DNA from: a virus
Direction: 5' to 3' (one strand)
Virus record (IMG/VR): IMGVR_UViG_3300023178_000132
Span: 1 to 36,367 of that record
Length of the DNA: 36,367 bases
Part shown: positions 1 to 8,479 of the stretch, in pieces
Layout of the letters: every line of letters starts with the position of its first letter
Position numbering within the stretch: the stretch's first letter is position 1
The notes under the pieces: model-generated
What the model was told of the DNA's origin: nothing
Databases searched by the model: none
What the model saw: only the letters and a program-made list of their open reading frames with translations
Program-made: the position numbers and the translations under genes

Positions 1-842
1 ATTCGTGGTGCGATTACTGGTCTGAGAGATGCACCAGAACCACCGCCTGGATCTGTAACTGTAATAGACGCATAATCATAATCTGCGCCGTGCAAGAATC
101 CACCAAGTCCGTTTGAATCACATCTTACATTTACGATTCTATTATCGAAAATGTCTGCTATAAATCGAGCACCTGCTCCATTACCTGTGAACGTAAGTGT
201 AGGGTTCGTATAATTGTCGCCACCACTGTCAATGATAACGCCTAGAATCTGTCCACCAATAGCACTATCTTGCAAATTCAGTTGTTGAATCTCTTCGGGA
301 ATTGTAGTCGTTCTGTCAACTATCTGTTTGATTGGAGCGTATTGTCTAGTTTGAAAACTACCAGCCGCAAAGTTACTGATCGTGTACATGAAGCGCCAAA
401 GATAGCCATCGTTCGTTCTAAAAGACTTTGCTTGATTTTTTGCTTGAAAAGAATTAGGCTCAGTAAATGCAGGCTGAATACTGCCATCATCCAAACGACC
501 CTGCTCAAGGCACAAAAAGACTTCACGGGCACTGTTAATTACGTAGAAATTTGTTTGAAAAGGATCGTTGTTGTCGTAAGGCTCGTATATCTGACCGCTT
601 TCCCAATTGACAACCGAAATCACATACGATGCATTACTCATAATTTTAACTGATTGCAAAGTATGTCTAAACTTATCTTGATTAAATTTTGAGCCTACGA
701 TAGCCTCAGTAATCCCATCAGCGTCGGTAATGGGATCTGATCTGGCAATTCCTATATGATAAGGCGGAGAAGAACTATCAACATCTGCTTTAAACAGAGT
801 CAATAGATGCTCTCTCATACTGTTAGTTGCGGATGCTGGCAT
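1..842 (-). CDS. 8: Baseplate wedge protein gp8-like (partial, C-terminus off left edge)
   Basis: Reading leftward from the ATG at 842, the frame is open to the window edge (280 codons). The N-terminus reads MPASATNSMREHLL. It is followed by a KFNQDKFRHTL segment, a YVINSAREVFLCLEQG strand and a DGYLWRFMYTIS motif, a pattern I associate with the gp8 wedge family of T4-type phages (cf. the DGYVWEYLFEI segment of T4 gp8). T4 gp8 is a 334-residue protein that bridges the gp6/gp25/gp53 wedge to the outer baseplate. Glycine- and serine-rich stretches near the left edge suggest the C-terminal beta-rich part has begun. It directly follows gp6, and a TATAAATA late-promoter element lies 25 bases upstream of the start. 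The assignment to gp8 is by motif, not by alignment; another wedge or fibre-connector protein is possible. Confidence 0.72.
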   Translation of the reverse strand, partial: MPASATNSMREHLLTLFKADVDSSSPPYHIGIARSDPITDADGITEAIVGSKFNQDKFRHTLQSVKIMSNASYVISVVNWESGQIYEPYDNNDPFQTNFYVINSAREVFLCLEQGRLDDGSIQPAFTEPNSFQAKNQAKSFRTNDGYLWRFMYTISNFAAGSFQTRQYAPIKQIVDRTTTIPEEIQQLNLQDSAIGGQILGVIIDSGGDNYTNPTLTFTGNGAGARFIADIFDNRIVNVRCDSNGLGGFLHGADYDYASITVTDPGGGSGASLRPVIAPR

Positions 843-866
843 AAGTAATTCTCTTTAACGATGTTC

Positions 867-874
867 TATTTATA
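867..874 (-). promoter_or_regulatory. T4-like late promoter upstream of gp8
   Basis: The minus strand reads TATAAATA, an exact match to the T4 late-promoter -10 element recognised by the gp55 sigma factor. It overlaps the last codons of gp6 and lies 25 bases before the gp8 ATG. No -35 element is expected for this promoter class. Function is inferred from position and exact match. Confidence 0.65.
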
Positions 875-2654
875 ACGTATCTGTAATAACTGCACGTGCA
901 CGTGATGCTTGATTGTCATAACGAACGATATTGTTTCGTAGAGGACTAATTACTGACGGATTAGCTGGCGTTGCGACAACCCTAATGTATGCACCATTCA
1001 AAATCGTGCCAGTAAAATTAAGTAATGTAATAGTTCCATTCACAGCATCATATGTGCCGGCATTATCGATCAAAGGATTGCCAGATGCAATCTCAATGAT
1101 TTCTATAATGTTTGTGTCTAGCCTATTTTTTAAGACACACGGTTTACTTTGAAAGTTGAAAGGATCCGATTCTACAATGAAATTGTCATCGTCTGGAGCA
1201 GAAATGGCAGCCGCAAAGAAAATAGTTTGTGACGGCGAGCCATCGGGCACAAATCTCTTCTGCATTTTAATGTCCGCTCTACTAGACAATATCGCATCAT
1301 CTGTTGCGTCAATTTCAGTCAACATATTTGAACGACGGAAAGCCTGATTGAATCCACCTGTGCTTGTGTCGAAATAACTCTGCATAGCCGCCAAAACTGA
1401 ATTTTCTACTGTTGTTGTATCAAGTGATGTCAACTGTGGATTAAACTGAAATGTCGTAGTAACTTCAAGAAACGTTTCGACAGGATCTGTAAATTGAACA
1501 TCAAACGATGCAATCGACAAATCGTCAGCAAGCGCAGTGATGTCACTTTTCGTGTTCTCAATTACTACGGCATCATCTGTGCTAAAGACGATTGACAGAT
1601 ATACAGAGCCATAGTCAGCAGGTATATTATCTTCACCACCCCACGCTTTAATGTCACTCACCACATTAGAAAAGTTTCGTTTAACAAGTGCGGCGTAGTC
1701 TTGTGCTGTTACCATTCGATTCTGGGCTGCCCACTGAAATGGCGCGTTCTTTCGAATAGACTCGATCTCTTCTTTAAATGAACCACTTGAAGAAACAGAG
1801 ACAGTAGTAACACTCAACGTCTTGCCGTCGATAGTTGTTGTGGGAACAAATGTTTTACCACCATTGGCTTCTGGTCCAGCAACAGCAGAGTAGATGACTT
1901 CAATCTTGTCACCCGCTTGAGGGAATCGACCAAGTCGAACGCCATTACCAAATGTCAGTTCGTAATAGCCGTTAGGCGATTCTTTCATAACATAAATTCG
2001 TGACGTTTCGTCAATTGTGGTTGTGTCAAAAATATTAATGTATTGATCATATCGATTAGATGTGATACTATCGTATACACGCACAACTACAGTATCGAGA
2101 TCGAGATTTTTCACGGGAAGAACGTATGTGTCATTTTCGCTCGATGGACCTGCAATGAAAGTTTTGCGCTTAGTCACTCCTTCATAAATCGGAACGTTTC
2201 GATTGCCATTCAGAGTAAACTGATAAACGCCTGTGCCGTCTGCTAAAGCAGTTAATGCATCTCGCGTCTGAAACGTGTAACTTTTACTGTTGATAGTAGT
2301 AGTGAATTTTGTGCCAGACGGAATAGTCATTGAGGATGGATTGTCGTTGTTTGTGACTTGCAAATTGACCACAGCAAACGAAGCCTTTCTTGATCCTACG
2401 CTATAGCCTAGACCGCCAGCAAGACCTACGAGAGACGATCTAAGTTGCGCAGAACTTAAAAACGATTCGTTCAAAGCAAAGTTAGCCATTAACGCATTGT
2501 AGTGCGTATTGTAAGCGAGAACATCAAGCAGATTTGAAAGACCAGACGCTTCGAAGTTATAGTCGGCAAACTCCGGTTTCTGTGCCAAAAACAATTTCAA
2601 ATTGTTCTTGATCGTGTTAAAATCTAGTTCTGTTGACTTAATGGTAGTCGCCAT
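870..2654 (-). CDS. 6: Baseplate wedge protein gp6
   Basis: This 594-residue protein is close to the 660 residues of T4 gp6, the wedge subunit that forms the ring around the hub and belongs to the gpJ/gp6 family. The N-terminus is diagnostic: KSTELDFNTIKNNLKLFL, then an AYNTHYNALMANFALNESFL segment and a LVGLAGGLGYSVGSRKAS segment, which are family signatures. Next comes the long beta-rich core with a YYELTFGNGVRLGR motif, and a helical AAQNRMVTAQDYAALVKRNF segment of the J-like domain. It starts 12 bases downstream of the gp25 stop, so the two are probably cotranscribed, as in the wedge operon of T4-like phages. Nothing appears truncated. Confidence 0.95.
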   Translation of the reverse strand: MATTIKSTELDFNTIKNNLKLFLAQKPEFADYNFEASGLSNLLDVLAYNTHYNALMANFALNESFLSSAQLRSSLVGLAGGLGYSVGSRKASFAVVNLQVTNNDNPSSMTIPSGTKFTTTINSKSYTFQTRDALTALADGTGVYQFTLNGNRNVPIYEGVTKRKTFIAGPSSENDTYVLPVKNLDLDTVVVRVYDSITSNRYDQYINIFDTTTIDETSRIYVMKESPNGYYELTFGNGVRLGRFPQAGDKIEVIYSAVAGPEANGGKTFVPTTTIDGKTLSVTTVSVSSSGSFKEEIESIRKNAPFQWAAQNRMVTAQDYAALVKRNFSNVVSDIKAWGGEDNIPADYGSVYLSIVFSTDDAVVIENTKSDITALADDLSIASFDVQFTDPVETFLEVTTTFQFNPQLTSLDTTTVENSVLAAMQSYFDTSTGGFNQAFRRSNMLTEIDATDDAILSSRADIKMQKRFVPDGSPSQTIFFAAAISAPDDDNFIVESDPFNFQSKPCVLKNRLDTNIIEIIEIASGNPLIDNAGTYDAVNGTITLLNFTGTILNGAYIRVVATPANPSVISPLRNNIVRYDNQASRARAVITDTL

Positions 2655-2666
2655 TTTTTACTCCGA

Positions 2667-3428
2667 TTAATCGATAACTTGTTCTGGTAGCAAGAAGTCT
2701 TCGCCGTTCTGTAGTGATATCTGATCACCATCTGGCACTGTAAGAATACCCTCAAGAAGATCAGAATCAATAAGCAGTACGCCTTCAATAAAGCCATTGA
2801 ACAATGCGAAGATCATATCTGAATCTGGATCTGTCAGCAGTGCATCAACAGGCGGTATTACCAGATCACGTTTGACCAAATCACCACGATATGTGGCAAG
2901 ACGATCATCATTCTCTGCACGAATAATATCATTGTAGATAATAAACGGCTCGGTTGTAATCGGCAGTGAAGGAATTTCAGTTGGCGCAGATGGATTAAGA
3001 GAAACTTTTAGTGTTTCAACTAATCCAGTAGCGACTACTCTAAACTCAACCACCACCGATACATTATTGTAATCTGGTGTTGCTACAACTTTAACATTTA
3101 ATACTTTAGCCCTAGGCTCGTAACGCTGAATTGCTTTCTTTATTTTGCCGATGATCTCTTCACCGGTGTCTTCATCCATCAACTCAAATAGAAGACCACC
3201 AAGATCAGCGCCATAATTTGGACGATACGGCTTTTCGAATCTGTTCGTCATCAACAGATTCTTAACAGCCTGTTTTACAGAAGCCGCATCAGTCTTTTTA
3301 AAAACATCTCCGTCAGAAGTTGGCGTTCTGGCATTTAAAGACAAGTCAATATCCGAGTAGTCACGCTCTTTTACAACGCGAATGCTCGTTTCTAGATTGC
3401 CGTCTTCTGTAGAGAATTTTTTAGCCAT
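2667..3428 (-). CDS. 25: Baseplate wedge protein gp25 with C-terminal extension
   Basis: Residues about 45-150 form a gp25-like (lysozyme-fold, non-enzymatic) wedge domain with the characteristic NRFEKPYRPNYGADL, LLFELMDEDT and RYEPRAKVLNVKV segments; EPR is the conserved family motif. T4 gp25 is only 132 residues, whereas this protein has 253. Residues about 1-44 and 155-253 are additions, the C-terminal part being acidic and rich in hydrophobic strands (IPPVDALLTDPDSD and following). In T4, gp25 joins gp6 and gp53 in the wedge core, and the same neighbours are present here. A TATAAATA late promoter lies 26 bases upstream of the ATG. The role of the extension is unknown. Confidence 0.92.
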   Translation of the reverse strand: MAKKFSTEDGNLETSIRVVKERDYSDIDLSLNARTPTSDGDVFKKTDAASVKQAVKNLLMTNRFEKPYRPNYGADLGGLLFELMDEDTGEEIIGKIKKAIQRYEPRAKVLNVKVVATPDYNNVSVVVEFRVVATGLVETLKVSLNPSAPTEIPSLPITTEPFIIYNDIIRAENDDRLATYRGDLVKRDLVIPPVDALLTDPDSDMIFALFNGFIEGVLLIDSDLLEGILTVPDGDQISLQNGEDFLLPEQVID

Positions 3429-3453
3429 TGTAAACCTAAAAAGCTTTTTCGTT

Positions 3454-3461
3454 TATTTATA
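3454..3461 (-). promoter_or_regulatory. T4-like late promoter upstream of gp25
   Basis: The minus strand has an exact TATAAATA, placed directly after the stop codon of the upstream gene and 26 bases before the gp25 start. It probably drives gp25, gp6 and part of gp8 during late infection. Confidence 0.68.
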
Positions 3462-4199
3462 TCAATCGTCAGGAAGAATTTCTAGCAGTTCGTTTTTAGT
3501 CTGAAGTTCGCCGTTATATGTTGTCTCTACGTTGTACGAGTACGAAACGTCATAACTCGATGGCACCTCAGGCATTTCTAAAACTATTTGGCACGTTAAG
3601 TCACCATTTGGATCGTATGTGTCGTAATCCAGGGTTAATTTGTCGTAATCGATGTAATCTTTCCAAAACACCGCTAGATCAAATGTCTTGCGTGGATCAG
3701 TCTTGCCATTCTTATCAATTAACTGATACACAATTGCTCGACCCTCTCTGCGCAAATCGTTTACGCTACCACCGCTGGGTCGTTCACCAACATACAAAGG
3801 AATACGTGCAATCCATCCTTCGGGTCCTTTACCAAAAGAACCGCCATCGTTTTCACGTGCAAGTTTCTTTGCCTGATCTTTTGATCCAGCTGGTATTTCT
3901 TGAATCTCAAATTTTGGATTTGGCTCGTAGATACCTTCAGACACAATTAGTCGATGCTGTCCGAACGTCATATTGCCAATCACCGTCTTCATTGCATTTG
4001 CGTGTAACACAAGATTACGTGCAATCTGTTTTAGATCGGGCGCTCCAAAAAAGCCTTTTGCATACAGCTTTTCAAACTGTGTACGTGAGCCACGCGCACC
4101 CAGAAACTTTGCGCACGTGATGCCTGGACCTAGTTTAGTCGATGACGTAATCTGACTTTCAAACTCAGGATTATATTGTGGATCAACTAATATCTTCAT
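3462..4199 (-). CDS. Baseplate-region protein of unknown function
   Basis: The protein has 245 residues, with no signal peptide or membrane segment. The first third (SSTKLGPGITCAKFLGARGS, then KQIARNLVLHANAMKTV) faintly resembles the opening helix and N-terminal part of M15-type D,D-peptidases found in phage tails. The family's zinc motifs (SxHxxGxAxD and HxDH) are absent, so it would be inactive if related. The rest is beta-rich and acidic, with a YDVSYSYNVETTY strand near the end. Its ATG shares one base with the stop of the spike gene upstream, so it is translationally coupled to the hub and spike genes. A structural role in the baseplate hub is inferred from position only. Confidence 0.6.
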   Translation of the reverse strand: MKILVDPQYNPEFESQITSSTKLGPGITCAKFLGARGSRTQFEKLYAKGFFGAPDLKQIARNLVLHANAMKTVIGNMTFGQHRLIVSEGIYEPNPKFEIQEIPAGSKDQAKKLARENDGGSFGKGPEGWIARIPLYVGERPSGGSVNDLRREGRAIVYQLIDKNGKTDPRKTFDLAVFWKDYIDYDKLTLDYDTYDPNGDLTCQIVLEMPEVPSSYDVSYSYNVETTYNGELQTKNELLEILPDD

Positions 4200-5662
4200 T
4201 ACTTATTCACTCGGAATCGTTTGCTTCTGTTTTCAGCAGGATTGTTGCCTATCAAGTTAGTACCAAATCGAATCGTGCCCTGCTTCGAAGCAGATCGACC
4301 AATGTTCTTTGGTATGTTCTTCTTAAAGTCTTTATTGAGTTTACCCTGTGACACAAGATAACTCGTAAACTTACCGTTATTGAAATGTTGCGGATCACGC
4401 AACTTAGAACGTACTTCAGAGATCGTTGGATCAAAGTTAAATAGTTCTTCATAATCGTCTGACTTGAGAATCTTGTCTTTTAATTTGGGATCTACTACTA
4501 CGTTACGAACACCATAATTGCTCGATGCCAACTGCATTTCTACTACCGCTGGATTAGGAATAGGTGCAGTAGCGGGCAAAGGAATGTACGGCATAATCCC
4601 CGGCTTGGGCGGCACAGGAATTGGAGGCTTTCCAGCGCCAAGTTTAATCGCTTTCAATGCTGTAGCGGCAGCACCTGCACTCTTTGAAAAACCAGCTTGT
4701 GATGCAAACATTGCATAGTCAGCGTGAAATGCTTCAGTCGCACGACCGACAAGTGAGCCATAAAACGTAGCCAACTGTGTGATGCCTGCAGGAAAACCAC
4801 CGTACGTCTTGCCGTAGTGATCAAGCAGAGGTCCACCAATCGTGCCTTTGTGACCAATCATACTTACGTGACGTGCAGTAATGTTTGCTGTAGAAGATGC
4901 GGCTACCCACTCATTTACAGCAGTTGTGATAAGATTTTCTCCTGCTAGTATTTCAGTTGTGCCCTGAGTAAACTGATTGAGATCGCCTCCTGTAATAAGA
5001 TTCTGATCACCAAGCACTGTAGACGTAGCCATCTCTACAACCTGTTCGCTTCGTGAACCACGTATTGTGTAGTTCTGATCGCGATTGACTACTTTTGTGT
5101 GTCTTCCTTTGATGTCTTCTTTCTTGTCTCCGGCAACATTGAGATTGTAATTACCAGCAACATCCACATTGAAATCACCGTCGATACGTAGATTAACATT
5201 ACCTTTGTAAACAAGTGTTCCTTCTCCCTCGACGATAGTGGTTGCGTCTCCCTGAGATACTTCTACTCGCTGAGACTTAGATGATATGACAACAGAACCG
5301 TCAGCCCGCATTTCGATGCCAGCACCGGTACGATGCTTGAACAATACGCGCTCACCACCAGGAGTGTCATCGATTTCGATAACGTGACCAGATGGCGTTT
5401 CTTGCACTTGATTGTATGGGTATTGTGACGGCTTCTGGTCAGGCACGTCAAGTGCGACTCCAAAGTCTCCACCACCCAAATCGAGATTGTTGATTCTTTC
5501 GCCCGTTGCGGCTTTGTTTACACTAGTACCGAAAAAGTAATCGCGATTAGGATACTCACCAGACGCATCAGCGAAGCCTTCGTTAGGAACGCCAACAGTT
5601 TCTTCTTGACCTTCGCCAAGTTCATTGATTCTGCCTTGAAGATCGTCTAACTTATTCGTCAT
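4199..5662 (-). CDS. Baseplate central spike, gp5 C-terminal beta-helix-like protein
   Basis: The protein has 487 residues. From about residue 100 to 270 it contains short repeating strands with glycine/asparagine turns (GNVNLRIDGDFNVDVAG, GNYNLNVAGDKKEDIKG, GDLNQFTQGTTEI), the pattern of the trimeric beta-helix needle of T4 gp5, VgrG and P2 gpV. Just before this a GHVIEIDDTPGGERV motif matches the entry segment of gp5/VgrG beta-helices. No OB fold or lysozyme precedes it; these lie in a separate gene two positions upstream. After the helix come an alanine-rich helical stretch, a proline-rich segment (PPIPVPPKPGIMPYIPLP) and a C-terminal domain of about 110 residues of unknown role. The start overlaps the amidase gene by 11 bases. 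Confidence 0.85.
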   Translation of the reverse strand: MTNKLDDLQGRINELGEGQEETVGVPNEGFADASGEYPNRDYFFGTSVNKAATGERINNLDLGGGDFGVALDVPDQKPSQYPYNQVQETPSGHVIEIDDTPGGERVLFKHRTGAGIEMRADGSVVISSKSQRVEVSQGDATTIVEGEGTLVYKGNVNLRIDGDFNVDVAGNYNLNVAGDKKEDIKGRHTKVVNRDQNYTIRGSRSEQVVEMATSTVLGDQNLITGGDLNQFTQGTTEILAGENLITTAVNEWVAASSTANITARHVSMIGHKGTIGGPLLDHYGKTYGGFPAGITQLATFYGSLVGRATEAFHADYAMFASQAGFSKSAGAAATALKAIKLGAGKPPIPVPPKPGIMPYIPLPATAPIPNPAVVEMQLASSNYGVRNVVVDPKLKDKILKSDDYEELFNFDPTISEVRSKLRDPQHFNNGKFTSYLVSQGKLNKDFKKNIPKNIGRSASKQGTIRFGTNLIGNNPAENRSKRFRVNK

Positions 5663-7610
5663 CGCTTAAAATCTCGTCAACTGTTAGTGGTGCTTGATTC
5701 AGTATGTCAGTAAACTTCGATGTCTTTCCAAAAACGTTTTCAACGTAGTTGATGACTTCAAAGCCAGGATCAACTTCTTCTTCGTCAATCTCGCTGTGAC
5801 CAACGATTTGACCACCAGGAAATACTGCATAAAATGCTCGACAAAAATGATCGAATGTGTTAAGCTGGCTACGGGTCAATGACTGCGAAGACAAAAAGTT
5901 TTCTGGGTTTGGTGTACCAGACGGCACATTGATTCCACCCACAAACACAACGCCTATACTTCTTTCGTCATGATTATTCGTTGGCGCATGTTGACCCTTA
6001 GTGTTGATCGGTCTCGCTCTTTGCAGTGATCCGTCTCGACGAATGACATAGTGGTAGCCAATTCCATCGAGTCCCAACTCCAAGTGGTATTTATTTATTT
6101 CTTCTGAACCAATATTCTTGTCAGTGTGCGTTTCTGTCCAGTGAACAACTGCCTCAGTAATGTCGCGTTTAGCATAGCGAAGTTCTGCCTGCAATTCTTC
6201 AATCGAAGAAATGTATGGGAATCTAGGATCATCTTGCCCTTTGTTCCATTCTTTTTCGTAATTACCAATTACATAAGGTTCATTAAACACAGCGTCCTCA
6301 GGAGACACTCTGGTCGAATTTTCTATGGTAGTGTCAATTGTCTTTAAGAATTGGCGGATCGTGTCAACTGGTTTACCTGTCTTATCAAACAAGAGGCGAA
6401 CAGCCTTTGAAATTTCGTCAGAACTGCCCTGCGACCAGTTGATAATGTTATTGACTTCTTCTGAACTTAATTTGCCATTTCCAAAATCACGAACCTGCTT
6501 CTTGACATCTGTAAGTGTTTCTGTACTAATACCTTGAATAACACCTGTCTCAGAACCTTTCGCAACACGTGTCTTCACAAGTGAGCGATATGCATCACCC
6601 TTTGAAGTATAGTTTGCACGTGAACCCGAAGCTCCTTGTACGGAGTTTAAAACAGCTTCACCATCTTTACCGCCAGTAAGATTTTCGAAGTCAGACTTAG
6701 CGCCTTCTAGATTCTGCTTGATGTTCTTCGCATCAGTAAATGAGTTTGACAGGTCTGCAATAGGATTGGTCTTGTTCTTGAGAATGCCTGTATTAAACTC
6801 AGAACTGTCTGTGTTGCCTGCCGTAATTCTAGACGATACTTCATTGACGGTGTTGTATATCAATTCGCCAGCACCATCAGAATCAATACTAGTAATCTTT
6901 TGTACCGTAGTGTTTAGATTAGAAATATTTGAAAGAGTATCACCGACAGCCGTTTCTAATTCATCGGTTACACTCGTGATAGCATTACTTGCAAAATCTT
7001 TAATACCTTGTGCAGAAAATGCGCCCATCTTTCCATCTAATAAATCTTTACCTGCATCAAGAATGCCTTGAGGACTACCTTCTACAATCGCTTTCTGTAG
7101 ATTACCTGCGTCAACGCCCAAGCCCGTGATCAACTGTAGCACTGCGGCTACTGTGCCTGAAATGCCGCCCTCTGCATCGAGCGATGCTTCGATAGGAAAT
7201 ACAATGCCGTTTGAATCTGGTTCGCTGAATGTGACTTCGACCTTAGATGCAAACTTAGAAGCAAGATTAGAAATGGCTTCTTCAACCATTTCAGTTCCCA
7301 TGTTCTCAAGGCTTTCAATTCCGTCGTCGAGCAAGCCTTCTACAGTGCCAGCAGGATCGTTCAGTTTATCCTGAAACTTATCAAATTTTGACGAAAGGCT
7401 TTGAATGCCGCCTTCTACTTGTCCAGCAATACTGCCCGCAGTAGTTTCTAAAGAATTTGTGAGATCATTTGCCGCTTGAGTCGCAGTCGATTCCAACTGT
7501 GATGTGTCAATCGATGACGCAGTGTTTGCTACTTCATCCGCTAACTGTTCTTTCGCCGTCTTTGCGGCTTGTTTGACAAGCGTTTGACCCGCTTCTATTT
7601 TAGATACCAT
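5652..7610 (-). CDS. Baseplate hub protein with C-terminal N-acetylmuramoyl-L-alanine amidase (PGRP/amidase_2) domain
   Basis: The protein has 652 residues. Residues 1-470 are helical and rich in Ala/Ser/Thr/Asp with coiled-coil character and no recognised domain. Residues about 484-628 form a T7-lysozyme-like zinc amidase: the VVHWTETH segment gives zinc ligand H490, GYHYVIRRDG gives the Tyr at 519, VGHSEID gives H605, and VDPGF gives Asp614 in place of the T7 cysteine ligand, as in many amidase_2 members. The position of the catalytic lysine of T7 lysozyme (K128) appears to be Glu612, which may weaken or alter activity. It is placed between the OB-fold hub gene and the spike gene, so it probably acts during cell-wall penetration by the tail rather than as an endolysin. 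Confidence 0.88.
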   Translation of the reverse strand: MVSKIEAGQTLVKQAAKTAKEQLADEVANTASSIDTSQLESTATQAANDLTNSLETTAGSIAGQVEGGIQSLSSKFDKFQDKLNDPAGTVEGLLDDGIESLENMGTEMVEEAISNLASKFASKVEVTFSEPDSNGIVFPIEASLDAEGGISGTVAAVLQLITGLGVDAGNLQKAIVEGSPQGILDAGKDLLDGKMGAFSAQGIKDFASNAITSVTDELETAVGDTLSNISNLNTTVQKITSIDSDGAGELIYNTVNEVSSRITAGNTDSSEFNTGILKNKTNPIADLSNSFTDAKNIKQNLEGAKSDFENLTGGKDGEAVLNSVQGASGSRANYTSKGDAYRSLVKTRVAKGSETGVIQGISTETLTDVKKQVRDFGNGKLSSEEVNNIINWSQGSSDEISKAVRLLFDKTGKPVDTIRQFLKTIDTTIENSTRVSPEDAVFNEPYVIGNYEKEWNKGQDDPRFPYISSIEELQAELRYAKRDITEAVVHWTETHTDKNIGSEEINKYHLELGLDGIGYHYVIRRDGSLQRARPINTKGQHAPTNNHDERSIGVVFVGGINVPSGTPNPENFLSSQSLTRSQLNTFDHFCRAFYAVFPGGQIVGHSEIDEEEVDPGFEVINYVENVFGKTSKFTDILNQAPLTVDEILSDDE

Positions 7611-8479
7611 TATGAAAAGACCTCATCGTACGCTCTCTGTGCGAGCCTATCAGTTTGATTAGTTCCTTTGATATAGTCGCGATTAATAATAGCACTCGCA
7701 TCTTTAATATTTGTGGTCACAATTAATTTGCTGTTTGCGAGATTGAATCTTGTTCTCAGTTCATACAGAACGAATTGTAACTGTAAAGAAAATAGTCTCC
7801 AGTCTGAGCTAGGAGAAAACTTAACAGCAAAGTTCAATAGATCAGCAAATCGACTACCGACTTCTGTAGTGTTCTTCCATTTTACAATTCCAACGGTGGC
7901 AGATGTAGTATCGTCATCGTACGTTACAAAAGATGACTTACCCTCAATTGCGCCCGTAATAGCCGCGGCATGTATAATCTCGTAGCCGTTGTCAATAAAA
8001 AACTTCATACACTGTTGACGGCGAAGACCGACACCAACGTCATCTTCACGATCATCTTTTAAAGGTGTTGTGACAACATTCTGAAGTCTTTCTTGGTTAT
8101 ATTCGAACTTGTCTTCGAACGAAATACTACGACCGCTTTGTATAGCAGTAGGAAATTCAACACGAGGCACAGAACCCAACACTAAAGGAATCTGCGAAGA
8201 GCAACCGTCAAGAAAAACACCAAACACAAATGCGCCAGACGTTAGTTGAGGAATACGACCAATGCCAGATGAGCCGCCTTCGGTTGTCGGTAACAAGACT
8301 TGTGCCCATGGCAGATCGCGCTCTGGTATTTCGTCTGTGACGGGATTGTGCACTCCGTAGATACGCACTTTCACGCGCCCTTCAAGACCTGCTGGCGGAT
8401 GAGAGTTTACTACCGTACCGAAGAACCAGCGATAGTCATCACCGTAATACTCTTTTTGTATGGGTCTTAGTACATTCAT
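7610..8479 (-). CDS. 5: Baseplate hub gp5-like: N-terminal OB fold plus phage tail lysozyme domain
   Basis: Residues 1-110 match the gp5/VgrG OB-fold domain: YRWFFGTVVNSHPP, GRVKVRIYGVHNP, LPWAQVLLPTTEGG and GAFVFGVFLDGCSSQIPLVLG are typical. Residues about 150-289 resemble the 'phage tail lysozyme' family (transglycosylase-like, as in several phage tails): AAAITGAIEGKSS (candidate catalytic Glu179), then VGIVKWK, FADLLNFA, LQLQFVLYELRTRF and a closing RLAQRAYDEVF. T4 gp5 also has OB fold then lysozyme, but from the T4 lysozyme family. Here the needle is in a separate gene. It overlaps the gp27-like gene upstream by 4 bases, matching the gp27-gp5 partnership at the T4 baseplate centre. The OB call is strong; the lysozyme call rests on pattern similarity. 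Confidence 0.85.
   Translation of the reverse strand: MNVLRPIQKEYYGDDYRWFFGTVVNSHPPAGLEGRVKVRIYGVHNPVTDEIPERDLPWAQVLLPTTEGGSSGIGRIPQLTSGAFVFGVFLDGCSSQIPLVLGSVPRVEFPTAIQSGRSISFEDKFEYNQERLQNVVTTPLKDDREDDVGVGLRRQQCMKFFIDNGYEIIHAAAITGAIEGKSSFVTYDDDTTSATVGIVKWKNTTEVGSRFADLLNFAVKFSPSSDWRLFSLQLQFVLYELRTRFNLANSKLIVTTNIKDASAIINRDYIKGTNQTDRLAQRAYDEVFS

Noticed and set aside
3518-4120. A 200-codon rightward open frame
   Set aside because: It lies fully antisense to the well-formed gene at 3462-4199, has a composition rich in Cys, His, Leu and Arg typical of shadow frames, and has no plausible domain.
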